DNA from: Geomobilimonas luticola
GTDB lineage: Bacteria > Desulfobacterota > Desulfuromonadia > Geobacterales > Geobacteraceae
Assembly: GCF_018476905.1 (NCBI RefSeq)
Contig: NZ_JAHCVK010000002.1
Coordinates: forward strand, 372,001-436,000
Direction of reading: 5' to 3'
Length of the DNA stretch: 64,000 bases
This document shows positions 35,471 through 44,986 of the stretch, one piece after another. Positions within the stretch are counted from its first letter, which is position 1. The number at the start of each line of letters is the position of its first letter. Both the position numbers and the translations under genes were made by a program. The notes below the pieces were generated by a model. It had not been told where the DNA came from. It saw only the letters and a program-made list of their open reading frames with translations, and did no database searches.

Positions 35471-36547
35471 ATGCACGATCAATCATTTAAAAAAATTGCT
35501 TTGGTATGGACAGAATTCCAAGCAAATATTTTAATGTCTATAATGAATTCATCAGGCATTAGCAGATTTGATATAGTTTTCCTACGCGACAAAATCGCCT
35601 CATCTACTCGATTAAGTGAGTTTGCCGACCGCGTAGTAATACTTAAAGATATTTCTTTGTCATATCGGAATATGCTTCTGATAAGATCTGAGGTAGCTAC
35701 CAAAGTCATTCCTGCAATACCTGAAGTCCCCTTCGATTTATGGCTATGCAATTATACGTTTCCTTCTAGCCGTCGCCTGATGTTTGATAAGATGTGTAAA
35801 TCTATTACCTTATTTGAAGAGGGTACCGGTTGTTATGTTAATACCGGTGTAATGAATTCTATTTATGGCAATAGAGCTTTTATTTCAGCATTTTTGCTCA
35901 AAATCTCATATCCTGACTATGGTGGCTCCATACGTTATTTACCAAAGGCAAAAACAAAGGGGAAATGGGGTTTGTTTTCTGGTTGTTTTCCTGAGCTTGA
36001 TTTGCCAGAGCGTTGTATAGACCACCTAGACTTTGAAAGAACGCTTGACAGCATTATGTGTGGTAACAGAGAGGCGTTCACTGTTCCACCTGGATCAGCA
36101 GTTTATGTGCCATCGCCATTTGGTGATATTAATCTGCTAAGCCAGGAGATAGACTATCAAATCAACAGGGAATGCCTTCTGTCATTTATCAAAGAATACA
36201 GGGGAACCAAACTGATATTATGGAAGCCTCATCCTCGTTGCATAATGGCAAATGATATCGAAAAAGCTAAAAAATTGTCAGATTTAACAGGTATAGAAAT
36301 TCGGATTGTTAAGGAGCGGAGTAATTTCGAAGAATTTCTATTTTCGATAAGATGTATTTCGTCTTTACCAGTATTTTCCACTACGTCCTCATCCCTGTTT
36401 ATTGCGAAAGCTTTATCTCATAGGGGACTGGAGGCAGTAAGCATCAAGAGTATTACACAGCTTGACTGTATGAATAGCTCTCAACTAATTTATGATGTAT
36501 TTAAGCGAGTTGGCGTTAAGCTAATTGATTCGTCACAAGGAAGATGA
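35471..36547 (+). CDS. Putative sialyltransferase-like glycosyltransferase (GT52-like)
   Basis: 358 residues from the ATG at 35471, just after the wzx stop. Two short motifs shared by bacterial sialyltransferases are visible: (D/E)(D/E)G as FEEGTG at residues 116-118, and HP as WKPHPR at residues 254-255, followed by a Ser/Thr run (STTSSS). In those families they bind the CMP-sugar. It lies next to the complete pathway to CMP-pseudaminic acid, so it is the best candidate for the Pse transferase. Family assignment rests on motifs and context only. The gene is clearly A+T-rich. Confidence 0.65.
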   Translation: MHDQSFKKIALVWTEFQANILMSIMNSSGISRFDIVFLRDKIASSTRLSEFADRVVILKDISLSYRNMLLIRSEVATKVIPAIPEVPFDLWLCNYTFPSSRRLMFDKMCKSITLFEEGTGCYVNTGVMNSIYGNRAFISAFLLKISYPDYGGSIRYLPKAKTKGKWGLFSGCFPELDLPERCIDHLDFERTLDSIMCGNREAFTVPPGSAVYVPSPFGDINLLSQEIDYQINRECLLSFIKEYRGTKLILWKPHPRCIMANDIEKAKKLSDLTGIEIRIVKERSNFEEFLFSIRCISSLPVFSTTSSSLFIAKALSHRGLEAVSIKSITQLDCMNSSQLIYDVFKRVGVKLIDSSQGR

Positions 36548-37344
36548 AGATGCGACAATTATTGAGAAGAATATACAGTCTATCACTGACGTTTGGGTTT
36601 AACCACCGCAAGACCATACAGGCTTTAAAGGGTTTGTTGCCATATTATCTTGATCTTCGAACACTAAAGCGACAGGAAACATTTGCAAAAATAAAGTTCG
36701 CTTTTGGAAAATCTTACTTATGTCTTGAAGATCGCTTACAACAAAGTGGCACGATCAAAGGTCACTACTTCCATCAGGATTTACTAGTAGCGAGGAGAAT
36801 ATATTTAGATAATCCAGGTACTCACGTTGACGTCGGCTCAAGAATCGATGGGTTTGTTGCGCACGTAGCTTCTTTTCGATTAATTGAGGTGCTCGATATT
36901 CGTCCTCTTTCAAACAGCATACCGAACATTAGGTTTATGCAAGCCGACCTAATGGCACCTGTAGATAAGAATCTAGAAGACTATGCTGACTCAGTGTCTT
37001 GCTTGCATGCATTGGAGCACTTTGGTTTGGGTAGATATGGTGACCCAGTAAATTATGATGGATATCTTCTCGGGTTAAATAATTTGTTACTCATTTTGAA
37101 AAAAGGAGGAAAACTTTACCTTTCGGTTCCTATTGGACCACAAAGAATTGAGTTCAACGCACAAAGGGTTTTCTCAGTCAGTTTTTTGCTGAAATATTTT
37201 TCTGGGAAATGTCATATCAAACAATTCTCGTTTGTGGATGATCAAGGAAATTTACACGAAAATGTACCGATCACTGTTAATGAAATAAATAGCAACTTTA
37301 ACTGCATATTTGGATGCGGCATTTTTGAATTGGAAAAATTATGA
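36544..37344 (+). CDS. DUF268/methyltransferase-like protein
   Basis: 266 residues. THVDVGSRIDGFVAHVASFR and DIRPLSNSIPNIRFMQADLM match the DUF268 pattern, which looks like a divergent Rossmann methyltransferase with LHALEHFGLGRYGDPVN. DUF268 genes occur in surface-sugar loci; the activity is unproven. It overlaps the preceding gene (ATGA). A relic of an insertion sequence follows. Confidence 0.75.
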   Translation: MKMRQLLRRIYSLSLTFGFNHRKTIQALKGLLPYYLDLRTLKRQETFAKIKFAFGKSYLCLEDRLQQSGTIKGHYFHQDLLVARRIYLDNPGTHVDVGSRIDGFVAHVASFRLIEVLDIRPLSNSIPNIRFMQADLMAPVDKNLEDYADSVSCLHALEHFGLGRYGDPVNYDGYLLGLNNLLLILKKGGKLYLSVPIGPQRIEFNAQRVFSVSFLLKYFSGKCHIKQFSFVDDQGNLHENVPITVNEINSNFNCIFGCGIFELEKL

Positions 37345-37443
37345 ACTAAATAATGACCGACAATGACGTCCACCCTTGAAAATAGTTCGTCCAAAAGTAG
37401 AGATTTCTGGCATATTGCACCACAAGAGGAAGAGCACTTTGCC

Positions 37444-37575
37444 ATGAAGAAGTCGAAATTCACGGAGGAGCAGATTGTTTTTACATTGCGCTAATCATAG
37501 GCCAGAACCCAAGTCACAGAAGTATACCGCATAATGGGATTTCCGAATATACCAAGTTTTAATGGAAAGATATAA
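37444..37575 (+). pseudogene. IS3-family OrfA relic
   Basis: ATG at 37444 reads MKKSKFTEEQIVFTLR and then stops. In another frame the sequence continues as TQVTEVYRIMGFPN. Both pieces match the beginning of IS3-family OrfA proteins (MKKSRFTEEQI...ALRQAE, then a V-x-EV-x-RKMG helix-turn-helix). One stop and at least one frameshift separate them. No orfB or terminal repeat is seen, so only the first part of the element remains. Confidence 0.75.
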
Positions 37576-37594
37576 CTGATCTGGATACTAATTT

Positions 37595-38491
37595 ATGATT
37601 ATTGTAAAACTGATAGGTGGCCTTGGAAATCAGATGTTTCAGTATGCTGTGGGGAGGAGTCTTGCCTTAAAGCACGCAACTGAGCTCAAACTTGACCGGA
37701 CTTTCCTTGACAGCGAGCAAAATGGATACACACGACGTAAGTTTGAGCTGAATTGTTTCAACCTGAATGTACAATTTGCATCACCTTGTGAACTTTTAAA
37801 ATTTGCTGTCAAAGACAGTTCAGTGCTGGTCAAGCCGCATTTATGGCTTCGCAGGCTCTGGAATAATGTTCTGTTGAAATCATGTGTTGTTAAAGAGAAG
37901 CACTTTCAATTTGATAGTACTGTAATGCAATGCCATGATAACAGCTATCTTGCGGGATACTGGCAAAGCGAAAAGTATTTCCAATCAGTTATAGATGTTA
38001 TAAGGAACGATTTTACATTTTGTGATCCTCTGGAAGGAGTAAATTATAAACATGCCAATCTGATAACTACAACAGAATCTGTTTCACTGCATGTACGTAG
38101 AGGGGATTTCATTGCAAACAGTAAAGCAATTAATTTTCATGGGACCTGCGATCTGGCGTATTATCAACGTGCCATTTCTCATATTGCTCCAATAATTTCT
38201 TCGCCACATTTTTTTCTGTTTTCAGATGATCCTGAATGGGTCCGTGTAAATCTGCAACTGGATTTTCCTTCGACCATCATTGACAATAACACGGGCAGTG
38301 CTGGACATCATGACATGCATCTTATGAGCCTTTGTAAGCACAACATCATTGCAAACAGTTCTTTCAGTTGGTGGGGGGCCTGGCTTAACCGCAATCCCGA
38401 TAAAATTGTGCTTGCTCCAAAGAGATGGTTTAATGACCCATCTATAAACACGGAAGATATTATCCCTGGATGGTTGCGAATCGAGAATTAA
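37595..38491 (+). CDS. Alpha-1,2-fucosyltransferase-like (GT11)
   Basis: 298 residues with all GT11 signatures: VKLIGGLGNQMFQYAVGRSL at the start, SVSLHVRRGDF (the donor-binding HxRRxDY-type motif) near residue 165, and NSSFSWWGAWLN near the end. Known members transfer L-fucose from GDP-fucose to galactose. Gmd is encoded at 22195 but no GDP-fucose synthase is found in the window. The gene is A+T-rich like its neighbours. Confidence 0.93.
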   Translation: MIIVKLIGGLGNQMFQYAVGRSLALKHATELKLDRTFLDSEQNGYTRRKFELNCFNLNVQFASPCELLKFAVKDSSVLVKPHLWLRRLWNNVLLKSCVVKEKHFQFDSTVMQCHDNSYLAGYWQSEKYFQSVIDVIRNDFTFCDPLEGVNYKHANLITTTESVSLHVRRGDFIANSKAINFHGTCDLAYYQRAISHIAPIISSPHFFLFSDDPEWVRVNLQLDFPSTIIDNNTGSAGHHDMHLMSLCKHNIIANSSFSWWGAWLNRNPDKIVLAPKRWFNDPSINTEDIIPGWLRIEN

Positions 38492-38509
38492 CTATAGAGG
38501 TCATCAATA

Positions 38510-39454
38510 GTGTATCCTTTGTTTTCAGCGATAATAACTGTATATAATAAAGAAAAATGGGTTGCTCGATCTGTTACTTCGGTACTTAATCAGGCAGAAA
38601 CAAATCTTGAACTGATTATCGTTGACGATGGCTCTACTGACGGAAGCATGAACATTGTCAGCAAATTTGATGACCCGCGGATCAAAATAGTCCGTAAATC
38701 AAATGGTGGCCTGCCTTCTGCCCGGAATGCTGGTATTGAGGTGGCAGAGGGAAGTTACATCGCTTTTCTCGATGCGGACGATGAGTGGCTTCCGTGGCAT
38801 CTCACGACTACATTAAAGGCGTTTGAAAGCCACCCGGATGCGGTAATTGTGGGTAACAGGTATATAGAGATCCAGTCCGCAGATCCCGCTGGTCCGACTG
38901 ACCACGGAATTGCATGTCCAGAATCATGGTATGTCGAAAAACTGGATAATTACATTAAAATGATTGCAAGTGACCGATTTTTATTCTGGGTTTGCTCTGG
39001 AGTCATAGCAAAATCGGCATTAGATCGCAGCGGTGAGTTGTTTGACACAGATTTGAGTATTGGCGAAGATCTCAATTTCTTCATTCGCATGTCTTTGTTT
39101 GGAGACATTTATCTTTCTGACGTTGTCTCGGTAATATACCATCGCTGTGACAACAACAGCATGATGAATTATTCCGGGCAGAAGCCAAAGGTTACCCCTG
39201 ATTTTTTTAAAGGTGTCAGTATCGACAAGATGTCGAAGGAAAATCTGCGACATGCAAGGAAATTCATGTTTCGTGAGCACCTTAAAAGGGGGTATCAGAA
39301 TAGAAGTTTGACCTTTAGTTTTCGAGAACTGAGCCAAAATAACTATGTCGTTGCCCCTGGAGCTACAGGTCAGTTGGCCTATGTCATTGTCAGATTTATG
39401 CCCGAATTTCTTCTTCGAGCCATTATTTCAGTTAAACATAAATTCAGTGTATGA
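38510..39454 (+). CDS. Family 2 glycosyltransferase
   Basis: 314 residues from GTG (GAGG at 38497). GT-A fold: SAIITVYNKEKWVARSVTSV, VDDGSTDGS, GLPSARNAGIE and the metal-binding FLDADDEW. It adds one sugar to the lipid-linked repeat unit at the inner membrane. The sugar cannot be told from sequence. Its stop overlaps the next gene by four bases. Confidence 0.93.
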   Translation: MYPLFSAIITVYNKEKWVARSVTSVLNQAETNLELIIVDDGSTDGSMNIVSKFDDPRIKIVRKSNGGLPSARNAGIEVAEGSYIAFLDADDEWLPWHLTTTLKAFESHPDAVIVGNRYIEIQSADPAGPTDHGIACPESWYVEKLDNYIKMIASDRFLFWVCSGVIAKSALDRSGELFDTDLSIGEDLNFFIRMSLFGDIYLSDVVSVIYHRCDNNSMMNYSGQKPKVTPDFFKGVSIDKMSKENLRHARKFMFREHLKRGYQNRSLTFSFRELSQNNYVVAPGATGQLAYVIVRFMPEFLLRAIISVKHKFSV

Positions 39455-40542
39455 CCTGTCCAAGCGTCACAAAGGATAGCCTGAAAGTGCAAAAGATCGG
39501 TATTCTATCCCCAAGCTTCAACATATGGGGAGGCGGCCAGATATATATTGAACAGCTTTGTCTGCACATCTGTAAAAATGGTTTCCAGTGCAGTATTTAC
39601 ACCGCAGAACCGACAAAATTCCAGTGTGCGGTACACGCCATACCAACCATAAACACACCTCTCAAAAGATTGTCGAACGTTTTTTCCATAGCAAAGACCA
39701 TGCGGGTTGATGGCGTATCACATGTAGTTCTTAACGATCTTTCTTCGGCGTGGCTGGCGCCTTTCTTTCGTCTTTCCGGTCTCAAGGTCATTTCACTTCT
39801 GCACATACCGCTCAAACTAACAAGGGGAACTCAGAAGGGGCACAAGTGGTTTTCTTATCATTCGATCAAGTGGGCGCTTCGCTTGGGCGCCCACAAAATA
39901 TTGAGTGTGAATATGGACAATCTGCAGATTGCCCCTGGTAAAGCGGTTTTCGTAGGCAATTTCGTGCCTGCTTGGGCTTTTTCTTCTGAGGCTGCCGAGA
40001 TAAAATATGATGTTTGTTTTGTCGGTCGGTTTTCCTGGGAAAAAAATGTTCCTTTACTATTGCGTATTGTCGCAAATGCACGTTTATATCATGGCCGTGA
40101 CTTGAAGGTCCTTCTTGTGGGCGACGGGCCGGAAAAAGGAGAAATCGACAGGCTGGTCGTTGAGCTTGGTATAACAGACCTTGTAACCATGTCCGGTTGG
40201 CTTTCACGAAAAGAGTTACTATCTTCATTACGTTCTGCACGATGTTTTGCTGTCACGAGTCACCATGAGGGCTTTGCAACGACTCTTCTCGAAGCACATG
40301 CGTGTGGACGCCCAGCTTTTACAACGAATGTTGGCTACTGCGGAACCTTTGTCGAACATATCGGCAACAAAACTGGTTTTGTATTCAATGCTGAAGAAAT
40401 AGATACAACTGAATTTTATACAAAATTATTTTGTATAATCGACAATTATTCAGATTTTGCCGATGATTGTATCGCCAAAGCGGTGCTGTTTTCCGAGGAT
40501 AAAGTAATCGGTAAGATATTAGCAGCAATAATTTCCTGTTAA
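39451..40542 (+). CDS. Family 4 glycosyltransferase
   Basis: 363 residues, GT-B fold: ILSPSFNIWGGGQIYIEQL in the acceptor domain, VCFVGRFSWEKNVPLLL, LVGDGPEKGEI and the nucleotide-sugar motif SHHEGFATTLLEAHACG. It acts in the repeat-unit chain. Coupled to the GT2 gene by ATGA. Confidence 0.92.
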   Translation: MTCPSVTKDSLKVQKIGILSPSFNIWGGGQIYIEQLCLHICKNGFQCSIYTAEPTKFQCAVHAIPTINTPLKRLSNVFSIAKTMRVDGVSHVVLNDLSSAWLAPFFRLSGLKVISLLHIPLKLTRGTQKGHKWFSYHSIKWALRLGAHKILSVNMDNLQIAPGKAVFVGNFVPAWAFSSEAAEIKYDVCFVGRFSWEKNVPLLLRIVANARLYHGRDLKVLLVGDGPEKGEIDRLVVELGITDLVTMSGWLSRKELLSSLRSARCFAVTSHHEGFATTLLEAHACGRPAFTTNVGYCGTFVEHIGNKTGFVFNAEEIDTTEFYTKLFCIIDNYSDFADDCIAKAVLFSEDKVIGKILAAIISC

Positions 40543-40565
40543 TGCAGTCTGTAATGAGGAGTATT

Positions 40566-41642
40566 GTGATTAAATGCATACATCTCATACCGCGTGACGG
40601 TTTAGGTGGTGTTGAAGCTGCAGCACGTTCGTGTGTTGAAAATGCCTCTGATAACAAAGATATTGATTTCAAGCTAATGTTGTTGGAGCGTAACGCATAT
40701 TTGTTACAACAATCTATACATAACCACAACAGAGTTATCGCTTCACGCTTCAAGTCCATCAATAACCCGCTCGCTTATATTTCAGCATTGTTCAAATTGA
40801 TAGTCGAAAAGCCATCCGTGTTGGTATGTTCATTGTGGCGTACGATGCCCATAGGAATTATATATAAATTGTTGTTTCCAAATGTTAAGTTTGTCTGTTT
40901 TCTACATTCAGCGAAGTATGCTCATTTTGTCGATAAAATTCTAAGTCACCTTGGCATGTTTTTCGCTGATGGCATTTATACGGATTCAGGTAAAACACTC
41001 TCTTCGCGTGTCCCCGTCAAATTCCATCAATGTAAGAGATTGCGTATTGTTTCTTTTGTTTTGCAAAAAGTGGATGTTCGCAGTCTCCCTAACAATTCTC
41101 CAGTATTTGTTTCGTGGGGGCGTCTCAATCTCAGGAAAGGAATAGATCGCGCTTTACATGTGTTTGCACACATTTTGGGAAAACGTCCAGATGCCGTTTT
41201 TTATATTTATGGGCCAGACGGGGGCGAAGAAAGCAAATTGCGGAACCTGGCTGTTGAGCTGAATATATCTGCAAGTGTTATGTTTCTGGGGAAAACTCGC
41301 TTCGAGGAGATCAAAGAGATAGCGACCAAATTCTCATATTATTTGCAGTTGAGCAGGGATGAAGGAATGTCAATTTCCGTCGTCGAAGCTATGCAACTTG
41401 GGCTTGTCCCCATAGTCACGCCGGTGGGAGAGATTGGAAATTACTGTAAAGATGGTATCAATGCCATAGTAGTTAACGATTTTGACGGAATTGTTGAACG
41501 AGTCATTGCTGTTCTAGAAGATGACAGTAAGTATACAGCCATGCAGAAACATTGTGTTGCGCATTGGCAAAATGTGCCGTTGTATAATGATGACTTTAGA
41601 GCTGCAGTTGCAGAATTGGATTGCAATAGTTCTAAACAATAG
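40566..41642 (+). CDS. Family 4 glycosyltransferase
   Basis: 358 residues if it starts at the GTG at 40566, chosen because GAGGAG lies 5 bases before it and the chain then opens as IKCIHLIPRDGLGGVEAAA. An ATG at 40542, overlapping the previous stop, is the alternative. GT-B motifs: FVSWGRLNLRKGIDRALHVF, YGPDGGEESKLRNLA, and SRDEGMSISVVEAMQLGLVP. The role is addition of one residue of the repeat unit. Confidence 0.9.
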   Translation: MIKCIHLIPRDGLGGVEAAARSCVENASDNKDIDFKLMLLERNAYLLQQSIHNHNRVIASRFKSINNPLAYISALFKLIVEKPSVLVCSLWRTMPIGIIYKLLFPNVKFVCFLHSAKYAHFVDKILSHLGMFFADGIYTDSGKTLSSRVPVKFHQCKRLRIVSFVLQKVDVRSLPNNSPVFVSWGRLNLRKGIDRALHVFAHILGKRPDAVFYIYGPDGGEESKLRNLAVELNISASVMFLGKTRFEEIKEIATKFSYYLQLSRDEGMSISVVEAMQLGLVPIVTPVGEIGNYCKDGINAIVVNDFDGIVERVIAVLEDDSKYTAMQKHCVAHWQNVPLYNDDFRAAVAELDCNSSKQ

Positions 41643-41660
41643 ATTAATGGAATATTCATA

Positions 41661-42809
41661 ATGACATTATCCGGATATGTTTTTCTATTGCTTTGCATAA
41701 ACATTACTATAGTAATTAGTTATAGTAATTTGATCAGAGCCAGAATGTTCCCATGGATAATCTTTATATACCATACTTTCTTTTCTCTTCTTTACTGGAG
41801 ATATTCACTTAGCCATTCCGCAGACGCCGCCAGGTACTTTTCCGCAGTCAATAAAGTTACGCCATTCAAAATCGGAACCGGCTTCATTGAATGGCTCGTT
41901 AACCGGCTTTATGCTATTTTTTCCGGGAGTTATCTGGATTATTTCTTTTTGTTCACTCTGCCTGGCTTTATCGGCCTTTGTTTGCTGTATCGCATCATTA
42001 TCGACACCATCCCTTTCGAACTTCCCCGGCGTGTTCAATTGGCAGCTATTTTGTTCGTTATGCTGCCTGGAATGAATTTCTGGACAAGTGCAATCGGCAA
42101 GGACAGCACTATTTTCCTGGGCATCATGCTGTTCATATGGGGGATGGTTATGCCATTCCGGCGTGTACCGGCATTAATGGCTGGGATGCTGGTTGTATTT
42201 CTTATAAGGCCTCACATGGCAGCCATTATGGGACTTTCACTCATTTCGGCGTTGTTATGGAGCAAACGGGTATCTTGGGCTTTAAGGATTATAGGCCTGT
42301 CGGCCATAACTCTTTTAATTGTAGTGATGTTGCCTACAATCACGAACTATATAGGCATTTCTTCAACCAACCCCTCTGACGTAGTGGACTATATCGAGTC
42401 ACGCCAGGGGCAAAATATGGAAGGAGGCAGTTCAGTAAACATAAGTCAGTATCCGTTGTATCTACAGGTGTTCACCTATCTGTATCGTCCGTTGTTTATC
42501 GACGCAAATAGTGCACTGGCACTTGTGGTTTCCCTGGAGAATCTTTTGTGGCTGTACGGCTCGCTCCTGTTATTAACCGCCGCTTTCCGCAATGTCGTCA
42601 AGAACCACTACAATTCATTGTTCATTTATTTTAATATTTTCTATGTCATGTTTGGCACCATCGTGCTGGCAACCACAACTCCAAACCTTGGTATTGCTAT
42701 TCGCCAAAAGACAATGCTTCTGCCCAGCCTTGGCCTGTTGATTTTGATGACTTACGCTGTCAGGTTGCGCGAGAAAATGTCAATACAAAGCAATAACACT
42801 TCAATTTAA
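41661..42809 (+). CDS. wzy: Wzy-like polysaccharide polymerase
   Basis: 382 residues with about 10 predicted transmembrane helices and a large loop near residues 235-270 (SNTPSD-like SSTNPSDVVDYIESRQGQN). LPGMNFWTSAIGKDS is the kind of segment found in EpsG/Wzy-like polymerases. Sequence conservation in this class is low, so the call rests on topology and on its place among Wzx and transferases. Confidence 0.8.
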   Translation: MTLSGYVFLLLCINITIVISYSNLIRARMFPWIIFIYHTFFSLLYWRYSLSHSADAARYFSAVNKVTPFKIGTGFIEWLVNRLYAIFSGSYLDYFFLFTLPGFIGLCLLYRIIIDTIPFELPRRVQLAAILFVMLPGMNFWTSAIGKDSTIFLGIMLFIWGMVMPFRRVPALMAGMLVVFLIRPHMAAIMGLSLISALLWSKRVSWALRIIGLSAITLLIVVMLPTITNYIGISSTNPSDVVDYIESRQGQNMEGGSSVNISQYPLYLQVFTYLYRPLFIDANSALALVVSLENLLWLYGSLLLLTAAFRNVVKNHYNSLFIYFNIFYVMFGTIVLATTTPNLGIAIRQKTMLLPSLGLLILMTYAVRLREKMSIQSNNTSI

Positions 42810-42828
42810 GCAAACAGAGTTTTGACTA

Positions 42829-43956
42829 TTGAAAAAGATTGTAATCATAGGCGGGTTGGCTGAGTCCCTCATAAATTTTCGTGGATCTCTTCTGGCTGAA
42901 ATGGCATCGCAGGGTTTCGAGATCCATGCCTGTGCTCCGGCAGCGCCCCAGCAAGTCCAGGAGAAGCTTACCGCTCTAGGTGCTCATTACTACGATATAC
43001 CTCTCTCCAGGACAGGCATCAACCCAATACACGACTTTTTGACAGTGCGGGCTATCTACCAGTTGCTGCGAAGCGTGCGGCCGGACTTTGTCCTCAGCTA
43101 TACGATCAAGCCAGTAATTTATGGTTCTCTGGCGGCTCGTTTTGCTAGAGTTCCCGGTATCTTTTCCATTATAACCGGCGTTGGCTATCTCTTCTCGACG
43201 AAAGGTGCCAAACCATGGCTGGCAGGAAAGGTTGCAAGCTTCCTTTACCGTGCAGCACTTCGACATAATCGAAGAATATTCTTTCAAAACCCTGATGATC
43301 GCGATTTGTTCTTATCACTCAAGTTGATCAAATCGGAGCAGGTGGTGATTGTTAATGGATCGGGAGTTGACACTGACTATTTTCAAAGAGTGTCGCTGCC
43401 GGTATGCCCGGCATTTCTGCTGATCGCGCGTCTACTGAACGACAAGGGGATACATGAGTATGTGGAAGCCGCAAGGGTACTGAAAAGAACATTTCCCATG
43501 GCAACATTCGCACTTGCCGGGTGGCTGGATGAAAACCCGGCATGCATTAAACATGCAGAACTGCAATCCTGGATCGATGAAGGACTCATCAATTATCTTG
43601 GTCGGCTCGATGATGTCCGACCGGCACTGGCTGCGTCTTCAGTGTATGTCCTTCCATCTTACCGCGAGGGAACACCACGCACGGTTCTTGAAGCCATGGC
43701 CATGGGTAGACCGATTGTAACAACCGACGCGCCAGGCTGCCGCGAGACCGTCAAAGATGGAGATAACGGCTATCTTGTCCCGGTGAAGGATGCAACGGCC
43801 CTTGCAGCAGCGATGGAGAAGTTCATACTGCAACCGGAATTGATCGAACGGATGGGGAGACGCAGCAGAGAGATTGCTGAAGAAAAGTACGATGTGCATA
43901 AGGTGAATTCAGTGATTATGCATCACATGGGCCTATCGAATGAAACGTGCATTTGA
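42829..43956 (+). CDS. Family 4 glycosyltransferase (PglA-like)
   Basis: 375 residues from [22 protein letters not shown] at the start, then [35 protein letters not shown] and [20 protein letters not shown]. This pattern is that of PglA-type transferases that add HexNAc to undecaprenyl-linked bacillosamine. It overlaps the PglC-like gene by 17 bases, matching the pgl arrangement. Confidence 0.9.
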   Translation: MKKIVIIGGLAESLINFRGSLLAEMASQGFEIHACAPAAPQQVQEKLTALGAHYYDIPLSRTGINPIHDFLTVRAIYQLLRSVRPDFVLSYTIKPVIYGSLAARFARVPGIFSIITGVGYLFSTKGAKPWLAGKVASFLYRAALRHNRRIFFQNPDDRDLFLSLKLIKSEQVVIVNGSGVDTDYFQRVSLPVCPAFLLIARLLNDKGIHEYVEAARVLKRTFPMATFALAGWLDENPACIKHAELQSWIDEGLINYLGRLDDVRPALAASSVYVLPSYREGTPRTVLEAMAMGRPIVTTDAPGCRETVKDGDNGYLVPVKDATALAAAMEKFILQPELIERMGRRSREIAEEKYDVHKVNSVIMHHMGLSNETCI

Positions 43957-44530
43957 TGTCATGACAACCTTTACTGGTCTGCTTCTTTGCTGGCCACTGG
44001 TTTTGATTCTTGCACTGCTGGTACGAATCCGGCTCGGTTCCCCGGTTTTCTTCCAACAGAGCCGTCCTGGTCAGCATGGCAAGCCGTTTCTGATGTACAA
44101 ATTCAGAACAATGACCGAGAACCGAGATGGGCAAGGCAATCTGCTGCCGGACAGTGAGCGTCTGACCGCCTTCGGCAGATTCCTCCGCAGCAGCAGCCTG
44201 GACGAACTGCCGGAACTTTTGAACGTGCTTAAGGGTGACATGAGCCTTGTCGGCCCCCGGCCGCTCCTGATGGAATACCTGCCCCTCTATACCCCCGAAC
44301 AGGCCCGCCGCCACGAAGTGCGCCCCGGCATCACCGGCTGGGCCCAGGTGAACGGCCGCAATGCCATCAGCTGGGAAGAGAAGTTCAAGCTCGATGTGTG
44401 GTATGTGGACAATCAGTCCTTCTGGCTCGACCTGAAGATTCTCTGGATGACCTTTATCAAAGTGTTCAAACGGGAGGGGATCAGCCAGGAGGGGGAAGCT
44501 ACTATGTCAAAATTTATGGGCAAATTTTGA
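43940..44530 (+). CDS. PglC-like phosphoglycosyl transferase
   Basis: 196 residues, monotopic phosphoglycosyl transferase. Re-entrant helix [20 protein letters not shown], then [18 protein letters not shown], the catalytic DEL in [15 protein letters not shown], and [22 protein letters not shown]. It transfers a phospho-sugar to undecaprenyl phosphate, starting the repeat unit. PglD-, PglE- and PglF-like genes nearby suggest the sugar is N,N'-diacetylbacillosamine. Confidence 0.95.
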   Translation: MKRAFDVMTTFTGLLLCWPLVLILALLVRIRLGSPVFFQQSRPGQHGKPFLMYKFRTMTENRDGQGNLLPDSERLTAFGRFLRSSSLDELPELLNVLKGDMSLVGPRPLLMEYLPLYTPEQARRHEVRPGITGWAQVNGRNAISWEEKFKLDVWYVDNQSFWLDLKILWMTFIKVFKREGISQEGEATMSKFMGKF

Positions 44531-44597
44531 TATCAATTTTGAATTTTGAATTTGAATTGAAAAGCAATTTAAAGCAATTTTGGATTTTGGGTGAGAA
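44531..44597 (+). repeat. AATTTTGAATT repeat between genes
   Basis: ATCAATTTTGAATTTTGAA and a doubled AAAGCAATTTAAAGCAATTT fill the gap between the transferase and the four-helix-bundle gene. Confidence 0.7.
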
Positions 44598-44864
44598 ATG
44601 AAAGAAGACAATATTATTCAGAAGAAAAGCTATGACTTTGCTCTTATGATCATTGCTCTTTATCGGCAACTCTGTAAGTCAGGCGAGTTTGTCTTGTCGA
44701 AACAATTACTCCGGTCTGGAACCAGCATTGGGGCTAATGTTGAGGAAGCGCAAGCTGGGCAGAGTAGAGCGGACTTTGTGTCGAAGATTTCAATTGCCTC
44801 AAAGGAAGCACGAGAAACCTGCTACTGGTTACGGCTGCTGCGAGATAGCAACATGATTCAATAA
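44598..44864 (+). CDS. Four-helix-bundle (IVS/S23-type) protein, probably truncated
   Basis: 88 residues. KSYDFALMIIALYRQLCKSG, SKQLLRSGTSIGANVEEAQA and KISIASKEARETCYWLRLL match the four-helix-bundle family first seen in 23S rRNA intervening sequences. The usual fourth helix is missing because of a TAA at 44862. Read past it, the frame continues DEVVPLLSEAESIVNILTSI, which is the expected last helix. So this is a nonsense-interrupted gene. The distal end of the extended frame runs into repeat DNA. Confidence 0.75.
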   Translation: MKEDNIIQKKSYDFALMIIALYRQLCKSGEFVLSKQLLRSGTSIGANVEEAQAGQSRADFVSKISIASKEARETCYWLRLLRDSNMIQ

Positions 44865-44935
44865 GATGAAGTGGTACCTCTTTTGTCCGAGGCAGAATCC
44901 ATCGTCAATATTTTAACTTCAATTGTCAAATCAAC

Positions 44936-44986
44936 GAATCAGAATAATTCAAAATCAAAAATTCAAAATTCAAAATCGGATTTTTT
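44936..44986 (+). repeat. AATTCAAAATTC repeat before the acetyltransferase
   Basis: AATAATTCAAAATCAAAAAT and ATTCAAAATTCAAAATCGG lie just before the ATG at 44987. They also form the 3' end of the frame that reads through the four-helix-bundle stop. Confidence 0.75.
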
